The notes under the pieces: generated by a model
Databases searched by the model: none
The model's input: only the letters and a program-made list of their open reading frames with translations
What the model was told of the DNA's origin: nothing
Shown: positions 9,054 through 18,400 of the stretch, piece after piece
Position numbering within the stretch: position 1 is the first letter of the stretch
How the letters are laid out: every line of letters begins with the position of its first letter
From: an uncultured Oscillospiraceae bacterium
GTDB taxonomy: Bacteria; Bacillota; Clostridia; Oscillospirales; Oscillospiraceae
Assembly (NCBI GenBank): GCA_949841355.1
Contig: CATKZP010000016.1
Span: 1-64,000, forward strand
Direction of reading: 5' to 3'
Length of the DNA: 64,000 bases
Position numbers and translations under genes: made by a program

Positions 9054-9239
9054 TTAAGGATTATTGCTGGCTGATTGGTTCTTGTTTGCGGATTGCTTGA
9101 ACCGCTTATACGCCCGATACCCTTCCGACTTGCACTGAGGGCAGGGATTGACCAGTGTGTGTACCAGCCCCAGCGTATAGGGGCACTTGGTGCATGACGG
9201 TTTTATGCGATAGATCAATTCTTTCAGTGATGCCACCTC
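9054..9239 (-). CDS. Small zinc-ribbon-like protein
   Basis: CTKC…CPQC motif; start uncertain because the track start lies in a terminator-like hairpin. Confidence 0.45.
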   Translation of the reverse strand, partial: EVASLKELIYRIKPSCTKCPYTLGLVHTLVNPCPQCKSEGYRAYKRFKQSANKNQSASNNP

Positions 9240-9250
9240 CGACGTAGAAC

Positions 9251-9281
9251 AGCAAGGGTGCGGCTTGACCGCACCCTTGCT
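9251..9281 (-). terminator. Perfect hairpin AGCAAGGGTGCGG-cttga-CCGCACCCTTGCT
   Basis: 13-bp arms just downstream of the 9296 gene. Confidence 0.65.
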
Positions 9282-9295
9282 ACTCCATTTAATCA

Positions 9296-11110
9296 TCAAT
9301 TTCCAACTTTGGTATATATCTGACTGCCATTAGAGAAATAAATGGTAAGTATATCCCCAGATACCGTGTAATCATACGCGCTCCGTGTTGTCCACTCATA
9401 GTTGAAATTTGTATCATCTGTCCACCAAGTAATAGGAATTATTTCACGCGCCCAAGTAGCAGATGATACAACCTTATTTATTGTACCAGTCCCGTCCGCA
9501 TATAAAACAAGAGCATCCGTATTTCTATATCCATCCCCAATCTCATCCCATGTGCCGACTAAGGATGTGTCCGATTCTGAACGGGCGTATATTGTGCTAG
9601 TTAGAGTGGATAAGGTAAGGTATTGCTTCGAACCACGCTCTGAAAGCTCCCATCTGTACGTATCGCTAAAGCGAGATGAAAGGACTATTTGCCCATTAGA
9701 AGCTTCCCAAGTGATGTAGTCGGGAGGTAGTATACTTGCATTGGGCCTAAAGCTCACAGCGGCATTCCCATATTCGTCAAATTCAACCGATCCGCCATCA
9801 TATGATCTCCAACGGCCAACCAACGCCTGATCTCTGAGTAGAGAATCATCAATATCCCCTGGCACCCAACTGTAATCGTCATCATCAACGGGAGTTTCCG
9901 AATCGGACTTCATAACGTCAATACTGTACGGCTTATCATCGTCCGAATCCCTTGAGAAAGAGAAATAAATTTGATAATCTCCATAGTTCCAGAACACTTC
10001 CCATGTGTACATTGTGCCACCCATGTCGGTATAGTTTTCTCCAAGGATAGCAACAAGTGCATCGAAGTTTTGAGCCAGACTTTCCCCATTATATGTAAAA
10101 TGGGATGGGAGAGAGCTAACTCTATCGACTATGTCACCATCTGAGAGTTCAAAGTACATCCCCATTTCCATGGGACTATAATCCAATTCATAATTTTCAG
10201 TGTACATTGCAGGTTCCCCGAAGAGTGCGATAATATCGCTTGAATGCGCTCCCATTATGTCTTGTATGGGGGTTCCTTGGAAAAGCAGTTGATCTTCCGC
10301 CGCAGGTGTGCCGTTTGAGGGTGCCACCGATGAATCCGTCCTGATAGTATAGCTGTCCATGAGGTCATCAATAAAGCTTTTGATCTCATTGCTCTCCATG
10401 TCATCTGTGTACCCGGAAAATTCGATTTGATATTGAAATGAATTAACAAAGTAGACATATCTTTGAATCGTAATATCGCTTCCATCATTTGCTTTAGTTG
10501 CAAGAGTGAATTTTCGGTATGGAATATCCCCTATAGAACCATCGTCGATTTCAGTGACTATCATGTTTCCCTCTGGAGCAACATTTGACAACGTGGCAGA
10601 GAATACTTCATCCATCACCGACTGTGTGGCTGGCACTTTGCGGATGTCAAGAATTGGCGTTTGCCCGCCATTAACTGTACGCGCCAAAAGATACACAATC
10701 ATGGTCATGCTGTCATCAGTAAAATATGTTCCGGCTTCAGATAGAGAACCTTCCTGTAGAGTATCGGGATATTGGAAGGAAATTCCTTCCTCCGTATTTG
10801 TGTAGGTCAGATAGCCAGCGGGGGGCTGAGAATTGTCCGTAGAAGGATTTGAACCAACCTTGCTCCCAATGACTGCTATAATAACAAGGACAATGATAAG
10901 AGCCGCTACCACACCGAGGATAATGGGCAGTTTCGACTTCTTCTTTTCAAAACCACTCCTCGGAGTTTGGGTTGGTACCTGAGCAGAACTGGCAGGATGT
11001 GCGGACGCTGATTGCCCCACAGGAGTATCAGCAATTAGCTTTGCGCCGCACTTCTGGCAGAACTCGGCGTCATCTAACGCCTTGGTGCCACATTTAGGAC
11101 AGAACATCAT
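9296..11110 (-). CDS. Zinc-ribbon + TM anchored extracytoplasmic protein
   Basis: MFCPKCGTKALDDAEFCQKCGAKL, then a hydrophobic segment (PIILGVVAALIIVLVIIAVIG) and a large extracellular part. Confidence 0.8.
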   Translation of the reverse strand: MMFCPKCGTKALDDAEFCQKCGAKLIADTPVGQSASAHPASSAQVPTQTPRSGFEKKKSKLPIILGVVAALIIVLVIIAVIGSKVGSNPSTDNSQPPAGYLTYTNTEEGISFQYPDTLQEGSLSEAGTYFTDDSMTMIVYLLARTVNGGQTPILDIRKVPATQSVMDEVFSATLSNVAPEGNMIVTEIDDGSIGDIPYRKFTLATKANDGSDITIQRYVYFVNSFQYQIEFSGYTDDMESNEIKSFIDDLMDSYTIRTDSSVAPSNGTPAAEDQLLFQGTPIQDIMGAHSSDIIALFGEPAMYTENYELDYSPMEMGMYFELSDGDIVDRVSSLPSHFTYNGESLAQNFDALVAILGENYTDMGGTMYTWEVFWNYGDYQIYFSFSRDSDDDKPYSIDVMKSDSETPVDDDDYSWVPGDIDDSLLRDQALVGRWRSYDGGSVEFDEYGNAAVSFRPNASILPPDYITWEASNGQIVLSSRFSDTYRWELSERGSKQYLTLSTLTSTIYARSESDTSLVGTWDEIGDGYRNTDALVLYADGTGTINKVVSSATWAREIIPITWWTDDTNFNYEWTTRSAYDYTVSGDILTIYFSNGSQIYTKVGN

Positions 11111-11121
11111 CTTTTCTCCCT

Positions 11122-11976
11122 TCAATTTTGTTTGTCGCTTCGCAGATAATATTCCATAGCTGCTTGCAATATGGGAGCCGTCTTAACAATGCAGGCGTAT
11201 TTTGCAGGCCACATAGCAAAAGCTCTGCTCGATGCGCCAAGGGAATATCCAGCGTTTGAAGCAGTAACATCGTTCTTGATATAGATTTGGACAAAGCATT
11301 TTTGCTTTGCTCCAAATCCGGTGCCTATAGTAATCTCGTTTGCACGTTCTGCCGCCGCATTTATGGCTGATGCGGCGATTGTACCGCCAACACCTATACC
11401 TGCTCTTCTTATATACCACCACTCATGGAACCACGGCTGTAAATACGCTAACTGCCTGTTTAAGAAAGCGAGCAAGTCATCCGTATCCAAGTTCTCGCTG
11501 AATTTGGTTGCATTCTTGGAAGTTTGTAAAGTAATGCGAGCCGTGAAGATGAAATCAAATAAGCACGCTGCCATATATCCCACTAGTAGTGTAAATGCTG
11601 GTGCGGCTATTAAATCCATGGGCGAAAAGGAACGCAAAAGCCCTATGATAGACAGCACCGCCGGGACACCAAAACAGACCCACACAAATCTCTGCGGAAC
11701 GTGGCTGTTGAGCAGTTCCTCGGCTGACAGGTATGCTGTGGTCGCTTGGACATGGCTGTCCAGGAACCTTCTAAAGTCATTCTCACCGTTTACTGCTGTA
11801 TCTGCTTGGACAGGCACGGCAGATATTTCTTGGGCCATTTCGATCTGAGACTCTATGGTTTGTACAGTGGCGTCTATGGGCTGTTGGAAGGTGTCCGCAT
11901 ACACAACCTTTGTACCGCACTTGTGGCAGAAAGCCGCTCCTTCGGCTATCTGCGTTCCGCATTTATGGCAGAACAA
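11122..11976 (-). CDS. Zinc-ribbon domain membrane protein
   Basis: MFCHKCGTQIAEGAAFCHKCGTKV; hydrophobic segments. Confidence 0.8.
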   Translation of the reverse strand: MFCHKCGTQIAEGAAFCHKCGTKVVYADTFQQPIDATVQTIESQIEMAQEISAVPVQADTAVNGENDFRRFLDSHVQATTAYLSAEELLNSHVPQRFVWVCFGVPAVLSIIGLLRSFSPMDLIAAPAFTLLVGYMAACLFDFIFTARITLQTSKNATKFSENLDTDDLLAFLNRQLAYLQPWFHEWWYIRRAGIGVGGTIAASAINAAAERANEITIGTGFGAKQKCFVQIYIKNDVTASNAGYSLGASSRAFAMWPAKYACIVKTAPILQAAMEYYLRSDKQN

Positions 11977-12011
11977 TGTTTTTCCTCCCTTTTTATTCAG
12001 ATGATATGCCT

Positions 12012-12467
12012 TTAGGATTCCCTTGATAATTCTGTAACCTGGATAAGCCCTTTCTTTTCACGTTTCTTAGCGTATTCTGTTAATTCTCTCGCATTGCTGG
12101 CCGGATGCCACGCATAGGAAATCAGATAGTCGCTATGCTCCACCATGTAGCGATTAGCCCTGACGATAGCGGCCCGTTTCGGTACAGTTTCCATCCCTGG
12201 CGGGTAAAACGTACTGTCAAACCCATCCGGGGTTGGAATCGGTCGATCATACGGATGATAGTGTAATAATAATGTAAGCGTCACCTCCGGGTGGTGCTTT
12301 TTAGCTGCCCTGACAGTCCTGGCCGCCATTGAATCAAACCATCCGTAACTTCCTACGACAAAATCAGTTACGCCAAGTTCTGTGATATGATGCTCTACCG
12401 CAGCAGATAGTTGAGGCAACAGGCTATCCAATGCCTCACGATGCCCGATGAAGAAACAGGTTGGCAT
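12012..12467 (-). CDS. SLOG/YpsA-like (DUF1273-type) protein
   Basis: FFIGHREAL…FVVGSYGWFDSMAARTVRAAKKHHP…RANRYMVEHSDYLISY; RBS AGGAGGG before ATG 12467. Confidence 0.75.
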   Translation of the reverse strand: MPTCFFIGHREALDSLLPQLSAAVEHHITELGVTDFVVGSYGWFDSMAARTVRAAKKHHPEVTLTLLLHYHPYDRPIPTPDGFDSTFYPPGMETVPKRAAIVRANRYMVEHSDYLISYAWHPASNARELTEYAKKREKKGLIQVTELSRES

Positions 12468-12529
12468 GGCATCCCTCCTAAGCAGAAAAGGAGTTTTCTC
12501 ACGCTTCATCCTGCCATTATATCAAATAA

Positions 12530-12544
12530 TTTACTTGAAGTAAA
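12530..12544. promoter_or_regulatory. Palindrome TTTACTT-g-AAGTAAA in the divergent SLOG/XRE intergenic region; candidate XRE operator
   Basis: 7-bp perfect arms between divergent regulator and target. Confidence 0.5.
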
Positions 12545-12615
12545 TAATTATTTCTTTTATAGAAATTTTAATTGTATTGGAGAATTGGTAGCATACTATC
12601 AAGGAGTGGTGTTGT

Positions 12616-12846
12616 ATGCAAACCGAATTTCCAGAAAAGTACAGGATACTTGGCCTAAAGATTGCTTACTACCGGAAGAAAGCCGGTTACACGCAGGAAG
12701 TATTTGCCGAGAAAATCAACAAAAGCGTCAATTTCCTTGCTCAAGTGGAGGGGACTGGCACAACCAGAGGCGTATCATTGGAAACGCTGTTCAAAATGGC
12801 GGCTGTGCTCCAGATTCCAGCTTCAAAATTACTTGAAGATGACTGA
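12616..12846 (+). CDS. XRE-family helix-turn-helix regulator
   Basis: LGLKIAYYRKKAGYTQEVFAEKINKSVNFLAQVE…VSLETLFKMAAVLQIP. Confidence 0.9.
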   Translation: MQTEFPEKYRILGLKIAYYRKKAGYTQEVFAEKINKSVNFLAQVEGTGTTRGVSLETLFKMAAVLQIPASKLLEDD

Positions 12847-12923
12847 CTTGAACTATCAAACATTGACAAACCATTGCCTGGAATGAAGCAGTCTATCCAT
12901 ATCAAGAAATTGAAGCACTCGGA

Positions 12924-12950
12924 ATAGTGCGGCACAAAGCCGCACTATTC
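12924..12950. terminator. Hairpin AATAGTGCGGC-acaaa-GCCGCACTATT between convergent genes
   Basis: Perfect 11-bp arms. Confidence 0.7.
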
Positions 12951-13286
12951 TGTTTCACCCACGCCTTCGTTCTCTTTACGCCGCTTATTTAACAAATTCT
13001 CTATAACCCGTGCGGAATAGCCTCCGGCTCTGGCGATCTTAGCCCGTTCCCGTCTGTCTGTTTCTGTCTTGGCGAGATCAGCGATAAACTCCGGGCGGTA
13101 CAGCCGCATGGGGCAGTCGATTTTGTCACCGTGGAAATGAGTATATATTTTGAGCATGGCGTCCCGGCCCAACAGCTCGAACAACTCCAAATAGATGTCG
13201 TTTAGGGCCTCGCCCTCGTTGCCCTCGACTTGGAAGATATCATAAACAATGGCATCGTTTATGTTGTCAAAGTCAATTTTCGTCAT
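12945..13286 (-). CDS. Hypothetical protein (Mor-like length/architecture, not assigned)
   Basis: 113-aa ORF MTKIDFDNINDAIVYDIFQVEGNEGEAL…GYSARVIENLLNKRR. Confidence 0.65.
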   Translation of the reverse strand: MTKIDFDNINDAIVYDIFQVEGNEGEALNDIYLELFELLGRDAMLKIYTHFHGDKIDCPMRLYRPEFIADLAKTETDRRERAKIARAGGYSARVIENLLNKRRKENEGVGETE

Positions 13287-13546
13287 TATATCGCCTCCTA
13301 TGCCGCAGTATAACAGACCATTTTGGTATATTTCCAGTGAAGAAACGATGTCTTTTATCCATCGAAAATTGTCGTATTTTTGAGAAACATTTTATACAAC
13401 ATTTTCTGTATGCACCTTGTGTCCGTGGGCGGATGAGCAGCCGATAGCAGGGTTTCTCTAGCGATCTTTTTCTTTGTGGTCATATTCATAGCCCCCCAAA
13501 ATAGTTGAAGCCCAGGGCGTGGGTGTGCCTTGGGCTTCTTGTATAT

Positions 13547-13585
13547 GTAGAATATATCGTTTGAGGGTAGGCTCATGCGACGTTT
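13547..13585 (-). promoter_or_regulatory. Promoter-like motif (minus): AAACGTCGCAT-N15-CGATATATTCTAC
   Basis: Second copy of the island motif. Confidence 0.45.
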
Positions 13586-13685
13586 GGGCGAGATATTGGG
13601 AACGCTACAAATAAAATTGTAGTGGAAATGTTAGCTGAGTCGTGTTATACTAATACCAGAACTAAATTTGCTAGGGGGTTGCCCT

Positions 13686-14576
13686 ATGGGACTGCTGCCA
13701 ATGGAAGCGGATATATTGCCACCGTCCGATGACCGAGTATTCAAACTGATTCTGACCCATCCAGAGGCCAAACAAGCATTGATGAATTTGATTTCAAGCA
13801 TCATTGGGCGTACTGTTGTAGATGTGGTTCTTCTTCCCAACGAGCTGGCACCAGGGGATACAGAAGAAAAGGCAGAGCGGTTCGATGTCAACTGCAAAAT
13901 TGATGATGGCTCGCAGGTGAATATGGAAATGCAAGCCAGCCGTATGCAGGAGGACATGGGTGGGCAGCATAATAACTTGAAGGGAAAGAGTGTCTATTAT
14001 CTGACTGATCTGCACTCGTCCCAGCCCTCGAAGGGTGTGCGGCGGTATGACAGATTGGCCCGGACGTATCAAATCACATTTTGTTCCTACACGATCTTTC
14101 CTGACCAGCCAGACTATGTAAACTCCTTCTCTCTGCGGCATGACGCAACGGGAGAATTGCTGTGTGACGCAATCCAACTTGTCTTTGTAGAATTATCGAA
14201 GCTCAACGCATTACTGGATAAACCAGTCAGCGAGATGACAGACTTGGATAAGTGGTCTCTGTTCCTTCAATACGCGCCGGACCAAACACATCGTGAGAAA
14301 GTAAACGAGGTCATTGAATCGGAGGAGGTGCTTCAAATGGCCGGAAATCTTTTAATGAGTATCAGTCAGGATGAGGTGGAACGGGCCAGATTCCGCAGCC
14401 GCAGGAAGTTCCAAACTGATTATCAGTCGGATATGGCTACATCGTGGGATAACGGAGCCAAGAGTGCGGCATTATCTATCGCAAAAAAACTTTTGGCTAT
14501 GGATATGCCTCATGACCAAATTGCAGCAGCTACAGGGTTGACCCTTGAAGAAGTGGAAAGCACAGCTATGAACTGA
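13686..14576 (+). CDS. Rpn-family recombination-promoting nuclease / PD-(D/E)XK transposase-like protein
   Basis: DRVFKLILTHPEAKQALMNLISSIIG…VNMEMQASRMQ…RSVYYLTDL; family pattern. Confidence 0.85.
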   Translation: MGLLPMEADILPPSDDRVFKLILTHPEAKQALMNLISSIIGRTVVDVVLLPNELAPGDTEEKAERFDVNCKIDDGSQVNMEMQASRMQEDMGGQHNNLKGKSVYYLTDLHSSQPSKGVRRYDRLARTYQITFCSYTIFPDQPDYVNSFSLRHDATGELLCDAIQLVFVELSKLNALLDKPVSEMTDLDKWSLFLQYAPDQTHREKVNEVIESEEVLQMAGNLLMSISQDEVERARFRSRRKFQTDYQSDMATSWDNGAKSAALSIAKKLLAMDMPHDQIAAATGLTLEEVESTAMN

Positions 14577-14582
14577 ACACAA

Positions 14583-14617
14583 AACACCGGGTACTCACAT
14601 TGGAGTGCCCGGTGTTT
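14583..14617 (+). terminator. Hairpin AACACCGGGTACTC…GAGTGCCCGGTGTT
   Basis: Directly downstream of the Rpn gene stop. Confidence 0.7.
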
Positions 14618-14959
14618 CTGTTCATCCGTTTGTTGCAGGGTCTCTCCTGTGGCAAAATACCCGCCACATTTCCGCCACATTTTTGCGTGGCAATTCGTAT
14701 TGAAACATAAGAGTACATGGACTAGTCAAGTCCCGAACCCCTTGAGCCATCAGGCTTTGTGGTATTTCGTAGAGATTTGAGCGAAGAACTGAAATCGGCA
14801 AAAAGCTACGATGCCTAATTTCATAGTCTCTCACGTCTCCTCGTCATGTGCAGTACCTTTGATTATAGCATACCGCCGTCCGTTTCTCAATAGGCAATCC
14901 AACAGGGCGCGACAGGGCGCGGCTTTCGTTGCTCCGGGACGTGCATCTGCGCCATGATT

Positions 14960-14982
14960 ATCCCTCCCCGTCAGGGAGGGAT
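14960..14982 (+). promoter_or_regulatory. Hairpin ATCCCTCCCC-gtca-GGGAGGGAT occluding the SD of the 14988 gene
   Basis: Inverted repeat whose 3' arm carries GGGAGG 5-10 nt before ATG; mirrored copy at 23681-23705. Confidence 0.6.
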
Positions 14983-14987
14983 AAAAA

Positions 14988-15410
14988 ATGCAGCAAACAG
15001 AAAAATATCAGTTCAACCTCATCGAACCCAGCGACGTATTTTCCCCGGAGCCGCTCAACCAGAACATGGAGAAAACAGAGGCGCAATTCACCGCCGAGGC
15101 CGCCGCGCGGCAGTCCGCCGACAGCGCGCTGGAGCGGCGGATTGCGGTGCTGGAGGCGCGTAAACTGGTGACGGGCAGCTACACCGGCGACGGAACCTAC
15201 CGCCGGGTCATCAGTCTGGGCTTCACGCCGAAACTGGTGTACGTCCACACCAACGTGATCGACGGAACGGACGGCCTTGCTTTCCCTGGTCTGCCCACTC
15301 CGGGACAGATGGGAAACATGGAGCTGGAAATCGTGGACGGCGGCTTCAAAACCTATGGACAGCATCTCAACGTCAGCAGCTACACTTACTATTACATCGC
15401 CGTGCTGTGA
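14988..15410 (+). CDS. Small tail-fibre-like protein, paralogue of 23266..23676
   Basis: MQQTEKYQFNLIEPSDVFSPEPLNQNMEKTE… + GSYTGDGTYRRVISLGFTPKLVYV. Confidence 0.8.
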   Translation: MQQTEKYQFNLIEPSDVFSPEPLNQNMEKTEAQFTAEAAARQSADSALERRIAVLEARKLVTGSYTGDGTYRRVISLGFTPKLVYVHTNVIDGTDGLAFPGLPTPGQMGNMELEIVDGGFKTYGQHLNVSSYTYYYIAVL

Positions 15411-15416
15411 GCGCGC

Positions 15417-15455
15417 AAAAAGGCCCCCCGGGAATTCCCGGGGGGCCTTTTTTGC
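15417..15455. terminator. Bidirectional terminator AAAAAGGCCCCCCGGGAATTCCCGGGGGGCCTTTTTT
   Basis: Perfect hairpin with A- and T-tracts between convergent genes. Confidence 0.85.
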
Positions 15456-15491
15456 TTTGGTTCGTTCAGCTAGGTCTCAGCCTGTGTCCTA

Positions 15492-18400
15492 TTAGGGATT
15501 GGGAGCGTTGACGTAGATGACGGACACGGTGCGGGCGTTGGTGTCAGCGGTGTTCAGCACGCAGGACACGGGCACGCCCACGTTGTTCACCAGAGAGCTG
15601 GCGTTGTTCAGGGCGGTCAGAGTGTCGTTGATGCCGGGATAGGTGCGAGTGTTCAGGTTCTTCACCGTGGCATTGCCCACGTTATACAGGTCGTCGGTGT
15701 TCGCGTCGCAGGTGATGTAGCCCACCTGGCTGCTGTAAGTGGTGGCGTAGTACTTGGCCCAATCGGTCAGCGCGGCAGCGCCCGGATCCAGGGTCCACTC
15801 AGTGCTGGTGGTGATATCACCATTGGCAGCCGTGGTGCCGTTGTAGTACTTACCAATGACGATCTGGCTGGCAGCGGCCTGAGTATCGGCCACCTTGCGG
15901 ATGGTGTAGATGGGCTTGCCGTCAGCGGCGGTCTTGCCGGTGTCCACCAGGCGGTAGAACACGTTGTTGCCGTTGGTATCAATGGCATTGGCGGCGGTGT
16001 TGGCCTCGCTCTCCCAACCGGCGATCCAGTAGTCGCCCGCGACGCCGTCCTTGTACATGGTGTACTGGGTGGCGTGAGCGTTAATGGCGGTAACCATGGT
16101 GGAGTTGCTGTCGCCAATGAACACCAGGCTGTCGTCGATGCTCTTGTTGAAGTCCACGCAGGCGGCGGGGATGAACACAGTCTTGATCTCCAGAGCGCTG
16201 GGATCATAGTTCTGCGCGTACTCGAAGATGCCCGCCTGGTAGTAGATCATCTTGTAGGGATCCTCAACGGGAGCCAGGAACCTGCTGGTGATGTCGTTCT
16301 TGCCGTCGATGGTAACGGAATCCATACCGGCCATCAGCTCGGCCAGGCCCTTGTAGGCGGTGACCTTCTGGTTGTCGGTACCAGCGCCGTCCACCAGGTA
16401 GAACTGGGTGTTGTTGGTCAGGTACAGCTTGTTGGCGGAGTCCACAGCCTTGGCGGTGATGGACACATCCAGAGAGGTGATCTCAATGGGATTGGCGCCG
16501 AAGTTGGTGGTGTCAGCCATCAGGTAGCCGGTATCCTGGCTGTTGGTGTCGGTCACGGCCACCAGGTTGCCGTTGCTGTCCAGAGCGTAGCCCACATAGC
16601 GGCCCTTCTCATAGCCAGCGGTAGCAGCGGCGTTGTTGTTGTCGCGCTTGGGCAGCTGGAGCGCGTTGTAAGTGCTGTAGCCCATGCCCACGCCGCCACT
16701 CAGGTCGACCGGAGTAGTCACGTTGGCGTCGGTCACCTTAACGATGTTCTCCTGGCCCATCTTGCCATCGGTGCCCACGTAGACCAGCGGGTAATCGAAG
16801 GTGCTGGAAGCGGTCTTGGTGGTGAAGTCGATGTAGGTGCCGTAGACGAACTTCGCGGTGTTGGAAGCGGTGGTCCAGTAGATGTAGTTGCCCTGCTCGT
16901 CCAGAGTGAAGGTGTAGTCGCGGCCGGCCTGCAGGAAGGTGCCCTGGTTGCTGGTCACAGTGTTGGAGCCCTCAATCTGGGTGGTGAAGGTCGCGTCAGT
17001 GGCCTCAGCGAACACGGACTGGTGCAGCACGGTGCCGTCGCTCAGGGTCACGTCCTGGCTGGCGTAGTCAACCTTGATGACGGTGGCGGTGCGGTGCAGG
17101 GTGTTCTCGGTCAGCTGATAGTAGTAGGTGGAGGTCAGCGGATTCTGCGGCCAAGCGAAGCCCCAGTCGGGATCGGCCACGGTCTTGCCGATGCGGCCGT
17201 AAGCGTTGCCGCCCGCGGTGCCGGTGATCTCAATGGCGGCCACCTTGGTGCCCAGGTCGAGCTTCGGGCTGTTCTTCAGGTTGGCCTGAGCCAGGGAGAC
17301 GTAGTTGGTGGTGGTGCCGGCAACGTTGGTCTTGCCGTCGTCAGCCGCCACGCCGAAGTACTGATTCGCGCCAGCGGTAGTGGCGCCGGCCTCATTGGCG
17401 GCCAGCACGCCCACGCTGAAGGGGCTGGTGGTGTTGTTGGCCTGCACGATCTGGGTCATGGTCATATCCAGGGGGATAACCACGTCCAGGGCCTTGTTGG
17501 CGCTGTTGGAGATCAGCAGGTACAGGTTCCACTCATCAGTCTCGTCGTTCTTCAGCACGGGGCTGTCGGCGGAAGCGCTGCTAGTGGGGTCGGACCCATA
17601 GTTCGCGGGAGAAATGGGGCCGAAGGAGTAGTTGAAGTAAGTCAGGTAATCAGTGCCGTTGTTGCGCAGGGTAAAGCCGGGAGCCTTCCAGTTGTTGGTC
17701 CGGTTGGAATTCCAGTTGTTGGTGGCCGCCGCGCCCAGGTTGCCCATAGCGGCCAGCGCACCCAGATCGGCGGTATCCTCCAGGCTCACCACGGCGGTGT
17801 TGACGACCTTGTCGAAGTAGGCGTAGGTGGTCAGGTTGGTGCTGAACTGAGCGGTGCCGGTATTGCCGTCGATGTCGCCCACGGTCTCGTACTGGCTGCT
17901 GCGGTTGTCGTACCACACCTTGACGGCGTGGTTGAACATGCGCAGGTCAGTGGAGAACTTGAAGGAACGGGTCACGTTCTCAGGCAGGGCGTTGGTGGTG
18001 TCGCTCTCGTACACGTAGGCGCTGCCCTTGTTGGTGCGGATGTTCATGCCGTCGTCGATGGCGGTCAGGAACCGGGTCTGGTTGTCAGAGGCGCCGATAA
18101 CCGCACCGTTATTGTCCACCTCGATGGAGATGTTGGAACCAGCGATCTGGGAGTTCAGGGAGAAGCCGATCTTGGTGGTGCCGGCGGCCTCGCCGGTGAC
18201 CTCGTTGCCGACGACGACGCCGGTGTTGTGGGTCAGACCGAAGATCTTGTAGCCCAGGGTCGGGTTCTTGGTGGAGCCGACCACGCCGCCCTCCATGCCG
18301 GTGTCCTGATAGCCGAAGGCCAGGGTGTACTTCACCATGGGCACATAAGCGGCAGTGTTGAACAGCAGGGAGGCGACCACGTCACGGCGGGCAGCCAGAT

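Noticed and set aside
14622-14834. Possible tRNA/att or integrase remnant near the island end
   Set aside because: No cloverleaf or convincing recombinase motif could be built; retained only as part of the boundary inference.
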